Assembly (NCBI GenBank): GCA_035714005.1
Contig: DASTMQ010000284.1
Location: forward strand, 1 to 27,332
Direction: 5' to 3'
Origin: AWTP1-13 sp035714005
Lineage (GTDB): Bacteria; Pseudomonadota; Alphaproteobacteria; Rhizobiales; Hyphomicrobiaceae
DNA length: 27,332 nucleotides
Of this stretch, positions 1-6,168 are shown piece after piece (position 1 is the stretch's first letter; each line of letters opens with the position of its first letter). The translations under genes and the position numbers were made by a program. The notes under the pieces were generated by a model that worked only from the letters and a program-made list of their open reading frames with translations, searched no databases and had not been told where the DNA came from.

Positions 1-840
1 GCGGTGATGCCGGCGTGGTTCATGACGGCGCCGGTAAAGGCGGTCGTCGACTTGTGGCAGCTCTCGCAGGCCGCCGTGGTGGCGATGTGGGTCGCGGGCT
101 TGCCGCGCGCCGCGGTGCCGTTGTGACAGCTGGCGCAGCCCGCGGTGATGCCGGCGTGGTTCATGACGGCGCCGGTAAAGGCCGCCGTCGACTTGTGGCA
201 GCTCTCGCAGGCGGCAACGGTGGGGAGGTGGGTCGCCGATTTGCCGACCGCGCTCGTGCCGTTATGGCAGCTGGCGCAGGCCGCGGTGATGCCGGTGTGG
301 TTCATGGGCGTGCCGGCAAACGCCGTCGTCGACTTGTGGCAGGTCTCACAGGCGGCCGTGGTGGGAATGTGCTTGGCCGATTTGCCGATGGCGCTGGTGC
401 CGTTGTGGCAGGAGGCGCAGTTGGTAATGCCGACCGGGTGATCGAAGCGAGCGCCGGCGAACGAGGCGGTGCTCTTGTGGCAGGTTTCGCACGGAGCGGA
501 GGTGGCGATGTGGGCGGTTGGCTTGCCCGGCGCCGTGGTGCCGTTGTGGCAGGAGGCGCAGTTGGTGATGCCGACCGGGTGATCAAAGCGGGCGCCGGCG
601 AACGAGGCGGTACTCTTGTGGCAGGTTTCGCAGGGGGCCGAGGTGGCAATATGCGACTTCGATTTACCCAGCGCCTTACTGCCGTTGTGACAAGAGGCGC
701 AGCTTCCCGTAATGCCGCTGTGGTCCCAGCGTACCGCAAGGAAGGAGAAGGTATTCGTGTGGCAGCTCTCGCATGGGGCGGCGGTGTCGATGTGGCTTGG
801 GGGCTTGGCGCGGGCATGGGCGCCGTTGTGGCATTTGGCA
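1..840 (-). repeat. 141-bp tandem repeats encoding di-haem modules
   Basis: Units begin at about 1, 142, 283, 421 and 562, with one more diverged unit up to about 840. Spacing is 141 bp, with one 138-bp unit. The first 41 bases of the units at 1 and 142 are identical, and the units at 421 and 562 are nearly identical over most of their length. Each unit encodes about 47 residues with one CE(S/T)CHKST motif, one CASCHNG motif and a conserved His between. The array continues past the left edge. Near-identity of some neighbours points to recent duplication by unequal recombination. Confidence 0.9.
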
Positions 841-1178
841 CAGGCGCCAGTGATTTGGTTGTGATTGAAGCGCACCTGCACCCAGGTCGCGGTGGTATGG
901 CACGCCTCGCAATTGGCGGTGGTCGGCCCGTGCGTGCCGCGCTGCCCGGGGGCAATACCGCCGTTGTGGCAGCCGATGCACTGCCGGGGCGTGCCCTTGA
1001 AACGGCCATTGACGTGGCAAGACGTGCAATCGACGCTGTAATGACTGCCCGTGAGGGGGAAGCCGGTCATGAAATGATCGAAGGACCGCTGCTGCGCCTC
1101 GGCGCGCGCGCCCAACAGCTCGACCCCGGCCAGCCCGAAGCAGAGCAGGATCGCCAACCCCCTCAGCAGTCTATTCAT
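1..1178 (-). CDS. Multiheme c-type cytochrome (cytochrome c3-like), C-terminus cut by window edge
   Basis: Exported electron-transfer protein. The reading frame runs without a stop from ATG 1178 to the left edge (392 codons). The N-terminus is a hydrophobic signal peptide (MNRLLRGLAILLCFGLAG, cleavage near ARAEAQQ). Fifteen CxxCH haem motifs follow (CTSCH, CIGCH, CEACH, CAKCH, CESCH, then alternating CASCH and CETCH/CESCH). Between them are isolated His residues (FNH, WDH, FDH, MNH) suited to be distal ligands. From about position 840 to the edge the protein is a tandem array of 46-47-residue units with two haems each. The long open frame on the opposite strand here is a shadow of the repeat. 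No good Shine-Dalgarno sequence is visible, so the start rests on the signal peptide. It has its own ECF-type promoter (1480-1504), separate from the 5757-1886 operon. The haem count is certain; the role as periplasmic or extracellular electron conduit is inferred. Confidence 0.9.
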   Translation of the reverse strand, partial: MNRLLRGLAILLCFGLAGVELLGARAEAQQRSFDHFMTGFPLTGSHYSVDCTSCHVNGRFKGTPRQCIGCHNGGIAPGQRGTHGPTTANCEACHTTATWVQVRFNHNQITGACAKCHNGAHARAKPPSHIDTAAPCESCHTNTFSFLAVRWDHSGITGSCASCHNGSKALGKSKSHIATSAPCETCHKSTASFAGARFDHPVGITNCASCHNGTTAPGKPTAHIATSAPCETCHKSTASFAGARFDHPVGITNCASCHNGTSAIGKSAKHIPTTAACETCHKSTTAFAGTPMNHTGITAACASCHNGTSAVGKSATHLPTVAACESCHKSTAAFTGAVMNHAGITAGCASCHNGTAARGKPATHIATTAACESCHKSTTAFTGAVMNHAGIT

Positions 1179-1245
1179 CAGTTCACAGCCTATAAGCTCC
1201 GTTCTAGTTTTGATGATTTTTGATTTTGCCCGCGCATTTGGCCTG

Positions 1246-1282
1246 CCGTCCCGGAGCGGCGCTTTGCGCGCAGCCGGGACGG
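1246..1282. promoter_or_regulatory. Hairpin in the leader of the multiheme gene
   Basis: Perfect 9-bp inverted repeat CCGTCCCGG (1246-1254) and CCGGGACGG (1274-1282) around a 19-nt GC-rich loop. It lies about 70 nt before the start codon at 1178. An A-rich stretch follows in the direction of transcription, with no T-run, so it is not a terminator. It may shape the mRNA leader. Confidence 0.35.
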
Positions 1283-1430
1283 TTGCCGGACCAACCTAGC
1301 GGGGTCGCGACAAGCGGCGAGGATCGTCCAGATGGTGCTGGAGTAACGGCAATCCGCGCTGAGCGGTCGCCCGACCGACCGTCAGATGTCTGCCAATTTG
1401 CCGACCGTTCCGTCGTCCGTAAGCACCCTA

Positions 1431-1465
1431 GTTTGGCGCACGTGCGTCTGCCACGCGCACCAAAC
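1431..1465. promoter_or_regulatory. Imperfect 14-bp dyad just downstream of the ECF promoter
   Basis: GTTTGGCGCACGTG (1431-1444) and CACGCGCACCAAAC (1452-1465) match as inverted repeats at 12 of 14 positions, around a 7-nt spacer. It would lie about 10-45 nt after the predicted transcription start for the gene at 1178. It is either an operator or a 5'-end hairpin of the mRNA. Inference only. Confidence 0.4.
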
Positions 1466-1479
1466 ATACTTGCAACCAC

Positions 1480-1504
1480 AACGCGCCCTATCCGGGACTA
1501 TTCC
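1480..1504 (-). promoter_or_regulatory. ECF-sigma promoter for the multiheme gene at 1178
   Basis: On the minus strand GGAAT (1504-1500) is followed after exactly 16 bp by CGTT (1483-1480). The extended elements read GGAATAGTC and CGTTGTG. This is the GGAA(T/C)-N16-CGTT form known for many ECF sigma factors. The same extended elements and spacing occur on the plus strand at 6011-6035. Predicted transcription would start near 1473, giving a leader of about 295 nt. The likely sigma is the one encoded at 2709-3368. Confidence 0.7.
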
Positions 1505-1775
1505 GTCAGCAAACGGAAAAGTTTTGCCAATCTCTGAAGCCCGGCAAGGGTCGAGCGCACCCGGCGGCGCCGGGGTTGCGGTTTTGAGAATTTTTGGGAT
1601 TGTCGGCCCCAGGCGCTTGGCTCAGCGCGCACGGGGCAGCTTTTGGCGCCACCCCTGTGGCGCCGGGCGCCAAGGCGTCCGGCGGCGCCGACCCTAGGAC
1701 GCCCCGGTTGGGCCGTGGGCCCCGGATCTTAGGTCCCTAGGGTCCTTGCCCCGGCGCAGGGCCTCGGCGCCGTGC

Positions 1776-1823
1776 CAAAAGCAAAACGGCCCGCCGACGG
1801 TCAATGCCGTCACGGCGGGCCGT
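1776..1823 (-). terminator. Intrinsic terminator of the cytochrome/sigma operon
   Basis: An 11-bp perfect GC-rich stem, ACGGCCCGCCG (1786-1796) with CGGCGGGCCGT (1813-1823), with a smaller inner pairing. On the minus strand it is followed by TTTTGCTTTT. It lies about 60 bp after the anti-sigma stop codon. On the plus strand no T-run follows, so it acts for minus-strand transcription. Confidence 0.85.
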
Positions 1824-1885
1824 CCCCCAAGATTTCCTCTGGACGTTTGCCTCTGGACGTCCTGGTGCCGGTCGCGGGCGTTCGC

Positions 1886-2728
1886 TTACTCGGTCCAGCC
1901 CGCAACCAGTGCCGCCTTTTCCTGCGCGTCGGGATAGAGCCTGCCGCCGCTGGCGGCGCGAATGGCGGCCTCGAGCGCCGCGTCGGCGGCATCGACGTTT
2001 GGTCCCGACGCCGGCGTGAAGTTCGTGCCCGGGTTCACCGGGGCGGCATCAAGTCTCGCGTGCGCCTGGACGGTCCACTGACCATCGCCGCCGCGGCAGG
2101 CAAAACCGGCAAAGTGCGCCTGCGCTGTCATGTCTCTGAGCTCGTAGCGCCGGCAGGGCTGCTGGCCGATGGAGCGGAAGGTGAAGGCCGCCTCGAGCTC
2201 CCAGCTGCCGCCGCCGGCGAGCTCCGCCCGCACCGGTATGCCGCGGGCGGTATGCTCGAGCAGGTCCTGCAAGGGACCCTGGGCCGTCAGGCTGCCGTCG
2301 CTGACGCCGATGAAGCTCGCCGTTGGCACGGATGAGGCGGCCCGGGGCTGGAGCAGCGAGCCCAGGCCGGCGCCGATCAACAGGGCCAGGGACGCGGCGA
2401 TCGCCATGGGATAGTACTGGTGCCAGGGATGCCGGGGGGCCCGCATGGGTCGGGCTTGCGGCAGGTGCCGGACTTCGCTCGGACGCGTGGGCAGCTGGGC
2501 GGGCGCCAAGTCGCCACGCCGGATCCGCTCGATCAGAGGGTCGAGGCGATCGACCCCGATCGAGGCCCGGAATAGGTCTTGCAGCGGAGAAAGCGTGGCG
2601 CGGAACTTTTCAACTTTCTGTCTCAACTCCGGGTGCCTTTGCAGCACCGCCTCGACGGCGTCCCGCTCGGCGGGGTCAAGGACACCATCGGCATACGCCA
2701 TCAACACTTCATCTGACACTACGGACAC
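1886..2728 (-). CDS. Membrane anti-sigma factor, partner of the ECF sigma factor
   Basis: Predicted to hold the ECF sigma factor inactive at the inner membrane until a periplasmic signal arrives. The 280-residue product has an N-terminal cytoplasmic domain of anti-sigma type (SDEVLMAYADGVLDPAERDA), a proline-rich linker, one membrane segment at about residues 107-126, and a C-terminal periplasmic domain. That domain has two Cys (about 192 and 211) in a pattern like CRxYEL...FACRGGDGQW. No HxxxCxxC zinc motif is present. The chosen start is GTG 2728, because GGAG lies 7 bases before it; GTG 2719 (VSDEV) is the alternative. It overlaps the end of the sigma gene by 20 bp, suggesting coupled translation. 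It is the last gene before the terminator at 1776-1823. The pairing is clear; the signal sensed is unknown. Confidence 0.85.
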   Translation of the reverse strand: MSVVSDEVLMAYADGVLDPAERDAVEAVLQRHPELRQKVEKFRATLSPLQDLFRASIGVDRLDPLIERIRRGDLAPAQLPTRPSEVRHLPQARPMRAPRHPWHQYYPMAIAASLALLIGAGLGSLLQPRAASSVPTASFIGVSDGSLTAQGPLQDLLEHTARGIPVRAELAGGGSWELEAAFTFRSIGQQPCRRYELRDMTAQAHFAGFACRGGDGQWTVQAHARLDAAPVNPGTNFTPASGPNVDAADAALEAAIRAASGGRLYPDAQEKAALVAGWTE

Positions 2729-3368
2729 GACGAGTCTCCATTGTCGTGGTCGCCTTCGCAGGCGCCCCATTGATTGCATCGTGGATCGCCAGCCGCGCCC
2801 GAGCCAAGCGGCTCATGACCGTACCGACGGGGACCTTCAGCACTTCGGCTGCCTCCTGATAGGTTAAGCCGTCCACACAAACCAAAGCGATCAGCACCCG
2901 ATGCTCAGGCGAGAGCTGCTCGAGGCCGCGAAGCACCGCGGCGAGCTCCAACCTGTTTTCCACAACCGCGCGTCCATCGCTTCCGACCAGCGTGTCGACC
3001 GCCTCGACATCGACGGGTTCGCCGCGGAACCGATCCGCACGCTTCCGGTCGAGCCAAAGGTTCTGTGCAATGCGAAACATCCAACTGTCGAGCCGCGTCC
3101 CGGGCTGCCATTTGTCCCTATTGGCCAAAGCACGGGCACACGTCTCCTGCACAAGGTCGTCGCGCTGATCTGCATTTCCCGTGAGGGCATATGCAAACCC
3201 GGCAAGGCGCGGCAAGAAGGCGATCATCCTCTCGCGAAAATCGTCGCCGTCGGCCTCACCTTGCGGGCCTGCCACATAACGCGCGGGATGCTCGCCTATT
3301 CCCTGGCGGGTTCCGCTCCGATGCGAAGCCGCGGCAAGCGAAGCCTTTGAACCCGTGGTCACTTTCAT
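2709..3368 (-). CDS. RNA polymerase ECF-type sigma-70 factor
   Basis: Directs RNA polymerase to a small regulon. The 219-residue product has a sigma-2 region at about residues 50-115 (RLAGFAYALTGNADQRDDLV, then RLDSWMFRIAQNLWLDRKR). It has a sigma-4 helix-turn-helix at about 145-195 (LSPEHRVLIALVCVDGLTYQ, then VPVGTVMSRLARAR). The start is ATG 3368, whose ATGA overlaps the stop of the 18-haem cytochrome gene, a standard sign of translational coupling; this leaves a roughly 45-residue N-terminal extension before sigma-2. A start at the internal Met (RERMIAFLPR) is possible. It is co-transcribed with its anti-sigma factor and the cytochromes. Two near-identical ECF-type promoters in this window (1480-1504 and 6011-6035) are its probable targets. 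The ECF subgroup was not assigned. Confidence 0.95.
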   Translation of the reverse strand: MKVTTGSKASLAAASHRSGTRQGIGEHPARYVAGPQGEADGDDFRERMIAFLPRLAGFAYALTGNADQRDDLVQETCARALANRDKWQPGTRLDSWMFRIAQNLWLDRKRADRFRGEPVDVEAVDTLVGSDGRAVVENRLELAAVLRGLEQLSPEHRVLIALVCVDGLTYQEAAEVLKVPVGTVMSRLARARLAIHDAINGAPAKATTTMETRRVRSVR

Positions 3369-4729
3369 TGCCTGGCCAGTCCTTGCCTGAAAGAAACGGT
3401 GGTGTGACATTTTTCGCACGCCCGGCCGAAAGCTCCGTCATGCACGTCATCTTGGCCGTGGCAGGCATGGCACGTGCTGGGGGCGCCCACTTTCGCGCCC
3501 GTGCTCGTCTTGTGACAGGCATGGCACTGGAGGGCACGGTGGGCGCCGGTCAGGGGGTAGGAGGTCTGCTTGTCGTGGTCGAACCTCCAGCGCGACCACC
3601 CGTTGGGGTTGTGGCAGGTGGCGCAATTGGGGCCCAAACGTCCGGCGTGGTGCACATCCTTGTGGCAGCTGGCGCAGGCGCGGGAGGCATCCTTGAAGGA
3701 GGGGGTGCGATGGCAGGCCTCGCAGGGCACGGCGGCGTGCAGGCCGATGAGGGCAAAGCGCGTCAGGTCATGGTCGAAGGCCACCGCCTGGCGCCAGCCG
3801 GTCTCCTTGTGGCAGCTCTCGCAGGCAGCCCCGAGCTGGCCCTTGTGGGGATCATCCTTGCGGTGGCAGGCGGCACAGTTGGTAGCCAACCGGTCGCGCC
3901 GGGCATCGCCGGTGTGGCAGCGTTCACAGGCGAGCTTGGCATGGCCGCCGCGCAAGGGAAACCGGGTCGCCTTGTTGTGGTCAAAGCTGACGGCAGACCA
4001 TTTGGTGGGCGCATGGCAGGTCTCGCAGCTGCTGCCATTGCGCCCCGCATGCTTGTCCTGCAGGCCGTGACAGGAGCTGCAGCTGGTGGCCAAACCCTGG
4101 TAGCGCTCGCCGGCGTGGCACTTGGCACAGGCGACCTCCTTGTGGGAGGCCACCAGCGCGAACCGCGTCTTGGAATGGTCGAAGGGTTTCACGCGCCTCC
4201 AAGCCTCCTCGCCGTGGCAGCCTTCGCACTTTTCGCCCAACCGGCCTTTGTGCGCGTCGTTCGACCTGTGGCAGTCGAAGCAGCGCCCGGGCGTCTCGCG
4301 GTATTTCGTGTTCTTTAGATGGCAACCATCGCAGCTTGCGCGTTTGTGAGCCCCCGTCAGGGTGAAATTGGCAAAAGCGTGATTGAAGGTTTCGCGGTTG
4401 AGCTGAACGATATCGAAGGTGCGGCCCTTGTGGTCGGTATGACAGGTCTTGCACTCGCCCTTGAGGGCTTCGGGGTGGCGGCCGTGGTAGTTGCGCTTGG
4501 CCTGGCGATCCGCCGCAATCGGCTTGTGGCAGGCCAAGCACAGCCCGGATTGGGATTTCTGGGCAAACGGCTCATGGCAGCTCTTGCACGTCGCCTCGAG
4601 CTCAGAATGCGCGCCGACCAACGGTCCTGGCATCACCAGCTTTTCGAAGATGCCCTGGGCACGTGCCATGGAGAGGGTCGCCAACAGGAGCAAAACACCC
4701 AGTAAAATCAATGTCCCGTGCCGTTGCAC
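3365..4729 (-). CDS. Octadecaheme (18-haem) c-type cytochrome
   Basis: Exported multiheme electron carrier of 454 residues. A signal peptide (MQRHGTLILLGVLLLLATLS, cleavage after ARA) is followed by 18 CxxCH motifs: CKSCH, CLACH, CKTCH, CDGCH, CFDCH, CEGCH, CAKCH, CSSCH, CETCH, CERCH, CAACH, CESCH, CEACH, CASCH, CATCH, CHACH, CHACH and CEKCH. FDH or NHAF-type His residues between them are likely distal ligands. The start is GTG 4729, 11 bp after the stop of the cytochrome b-like gene. The longer frame to 4822 would overlap that gene and place a hydrophilic stretch before the signal peptide. Unlike the cytochrome at 1178, its repeats are diverged. It probably accepts electrons from the upstream membrane protein in the periplasm. 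Haem number is directly visible; partners are inferred. Confidence 0.93.
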   Translation of the reverse strand: MQRHGTLILLGVLLLLATLSMARAQGIFEKLVMPGPLVGAHSELEATCKSCHEPFAQKSQSGLCLACHKPIAADRQAKRNYHGRHPEALKGECKTCHTDHKGRTFDIVQLNRETFNHAFANFTLTGAHKRASCDGCHLKNTKYRETPGRCFDCHRSNDAHKGRLGEKCEGCHGEEAWRRVKPFDHSKTRFALVASHKEVACAKCHAGERYQGLATSCSSCHGLQDKHAGRNGSSCETCHAPTKWSAVSFDHNKATRFPLRGGHAKLACERCHTGDARRDRLATNCAACHRKDDPHKGQLGAACESCHKETGWRQAVAFDHDLTRFALIGLHAAVPCEACHRTPSFKDASRACASCHKDVHHAGRLGPNCATCHNPNGWSRWRFDHDKQTSYPLTGAHRALQCHACHKTSTGAKVGAPSTCHACHGQDDVHDGAFGRACEKCHTTVSFRQGLARQ

Positions 4730-4740
4730 CGGCGTTCCGA

Positions 4741-5757
4741 TCAGTACAGATGAACGGCAACCACGTGGATGACGGCTGCGAACAGGAGGATGGCAAACAG
4801 CGGCAGGTGCAAGACGTGCCACAAGCCAAACAGGCGTTCGAAGAACACGAAGGCGGCGGTCTTGTTGACCGCGGCGAGGTACTCAGCAAGGAGCCGGCGC
4901 ACGGCCTTGATATGCCGACGCCGCACGCGCCACGACCAGCCGAGCCGCTTGGCCTCGGCGCCAATGTGCCGTTCGGCTACCCGGCTGAGCCGGGCCCTGA
5001 GGCCGAGCGAGGTCAAGCGCAGGTTGATTACGCCAATGAGCGAGGACAGCACGCCGCCGCGGCGGGGGTGGGCGGCCTCGGCGTGTCGGTCGAGCGCGGC
5101 GAGCACGTCGGGCGGCAGCGACAGCTCACCGGTGATGGCGCCCTTGAGGGCGGCAACGTCGGCTTGCAATTCGGCGATTTGCGCGCGCCGGCCATAAAGG
5201 CCCAGGTGGATGCGGCCATAAAGATAGCGACCGATCAGGCCGCTGAGGGCCACCGTCAGCATGGCCAACAGGGCGACGTTGCTGTTGAGCGAGCCCAGCT
5301 TGAAGTTCGCGTGCAGCAGGATCAGGGCCGGCCCGATCACGCCGAGCATCATGTGGAGCCGGAACCAGCCGGTGACGCCACCAAGGATCTTCAGGCCAGT
5401 CAGGCGTTTGCGCAGCGGATAACCTAGCAACAGCAGCATGGCGCCGGCGCCGCCGATGCCGAGCCAGTAGCCGACGCCGGTTTCCGGCGTCAGGTGACCC
5501 TCATCGCGCATCTGCCAGCCGTAAATCAACGCTGCCGCCACGATGATTGCGAACGTCAGCGAGGGAAGCTGGCTGGCGAGCGTGGCTGACGGGCGCGACG
5601 TCTTGGGCGGGGAGCGCCGAGGCGGCGGGCGTTGAGCCTCGCCCGCCTTGGCCGGCGTCGGTTGCGCGGTCCGGGGCGTTGATCGTGCCGCTTGGCCTGG
5701 AGCCGCGGCGGCAGCATCCGTGCGCCGCGGCATCGGTAAGGAGGCTGAAGCGGTCAT
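4741..5757 (-). CDS. Membrane cytochrome b-like protein of the multiheme locus
   Basis: Predicted inner-membrane haem protein linking the cytosol to the periplasmic cytochromes. The 338-residue product begins with a Pro/Ala-rich cytoplasmic tail (1-60). Membrane segments follow at about 64-82, 97-114, 132-152 and 160-182. A long soluble loop (185-300) is rich in charged residues, and a last helix lies at 305-338. Candidate haem ligands are His135 and His149 in the third helix and His314, His317, His331 and His336 in the last, resembling the paired-His pattern of b-type cytochromes and ferric reductase-like proteins. Start ATG 5757 follows a G-rich ribosome site (GGGGGG, then ACG). A longer frame to 6111 is open but would run into the divergent promoter region. 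It is first in the operon with the 18-haem cytochrome and the sigma pair. Exact family is not recognised with certainty. Confidence 0.8.
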   Translation of the reverse strand: MTASASLPMPRRTDAAAAAPGQAARSTPRTAQPTPAKAGEAQRPPPRRSPPKTSRPSATLASQLPSLTFAIIVAAALIYGWQMRDEGHLTPETGVGYWLGIGGAGAMLLLLGYPLRKRLTGLKILGGVTGWFRLHMMLGVIGPALILLHANFKLGSLNSNVALLAMLTVALSGLIGRYLYGRIHLGLYGRRAQIAELQADVAALKGAITGELSLPPDVLAALDRHAEAAHPRRGGVLSSLIGVINLRLTSLGLRARLSRVAERHIGAEAKRLGWSWRVRRRHIKAVRRLLAEYLAAVNKTAAFVFFERLFGLWHVLHLPLFAILLFAAVIHVVAVHLY

Positions 5758-6168
5758 CGTCCCCCCGCGCGCGCCAAGCGCATCTTCTCTCCCCAAGCAG
5801 GCTGGGTCCGGAAGCAGCGTCCCGGTGGCTCGCTCGATGGTGGCGCCCCCAATCGAGACCCCAACACTACTTGACACAAGCAGGCGCTTTTGTGGCCGAA
5901 GCTTGGCGAAAGCATCCGCTGCGGGCGCGGGCATGCCGGCAGACTTTGCCGAAGGCGCTCGCGCATTCTCCGCGGCGGCGCGGATCGGCACAATTTCGCG
6001 CCAATGCAAGGGAATAGTCGCTTGGCAATATCGTTGTGCCGGCGATATCGGCGCGCCGCGACGAGACGGATCGATGCGCCTGCTGACGAAATCGTTCACA
6101 ACAAAGACCATCGCAATCGAGCCGACGATGGCATTAACTATAGCAGCAGCATTTTTGGAGCCGGCACG
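5758..6168. other. Divergent intergenic region between the two electron-transfer operons
   Basis: About 410 bp separating the minus-strand cytochrome operon and the plus-strand CcmI operon. It contains one clear ECF-type promoter facing right (6011-6035). No matching GGAAT-N16-CGTT site faces left: no TTCC occurs on the plus strand here. The left operon is therefore probably driven by another promoter that I could not identify. Open frames crossing this region on both strands are in-frame extensions of the flanking genes, not separate genes. Confidence 0.6.
6011..6035 (+). promoter_or_regulatory. ECF-sigma promoter for the CcmI/oxidoreductase/ankyrin operon
   Basis: GGAAT (6011-6015), 16 bp, CGTT (6032-6035); the extended elements read GGAATAGTC and CGTTGTG, the same as at 1504-1477 on the other strand, while the spacer differs. 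Transcription would start near 6042, about 125 nt before the ATG at 6169. It is the only strong promoter-like element I see before this operon. Confidence 0.7.

Larger units (their letters stand above)
1179..1775. other. Intergenic region, long leader of the multiheme gene at 1178
   Basis: About 600 bp without a credible gene; short open frames on both strands lack signal or family features. It holds the ECF-type promoter at 1480-1504 on the minus strand, a 35-bp dyad just downstream of it, and a hairpin at 1246-1282 within the predicted leader. Beyond the promoter (about 1560-1760) is very GC-rich sequence with palindromes, for example GGCGCCAC/GTGGCGCC at 1645-1664, whose role is unknown. 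Confidence 0.6.

Noticed and set aside
15..1223. 402-codon plus-strand open frame over the tandem repeats
   Set aside because: It is the antisense shadow of the multiheme gene. Its Gly/Ala/Arg-rich repeats arise from the haem-module repeats, and the minus frame has a signal peptide and 15 haem motifs.
1645..1664. Palindrome GGCGCCAC/GTGGCGCC as a terminator
   Set aside because: On the minus strand it is followed by A, not T, and on the plus strand no T-run follows.
3191..4318. 375-codon plus-strand open frame
   Set aside because: Antisense to the 18-haem cytochrome; low-complexity Gly/Ala/Val product without family features.
5871..5900. TTGACA on the plus strand at 5871 as a sigma-70 promoter
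   Set aside because: No acceptable -10 box 16-18 bp downstream, and the ECF-type promoter lies closer to the gene.
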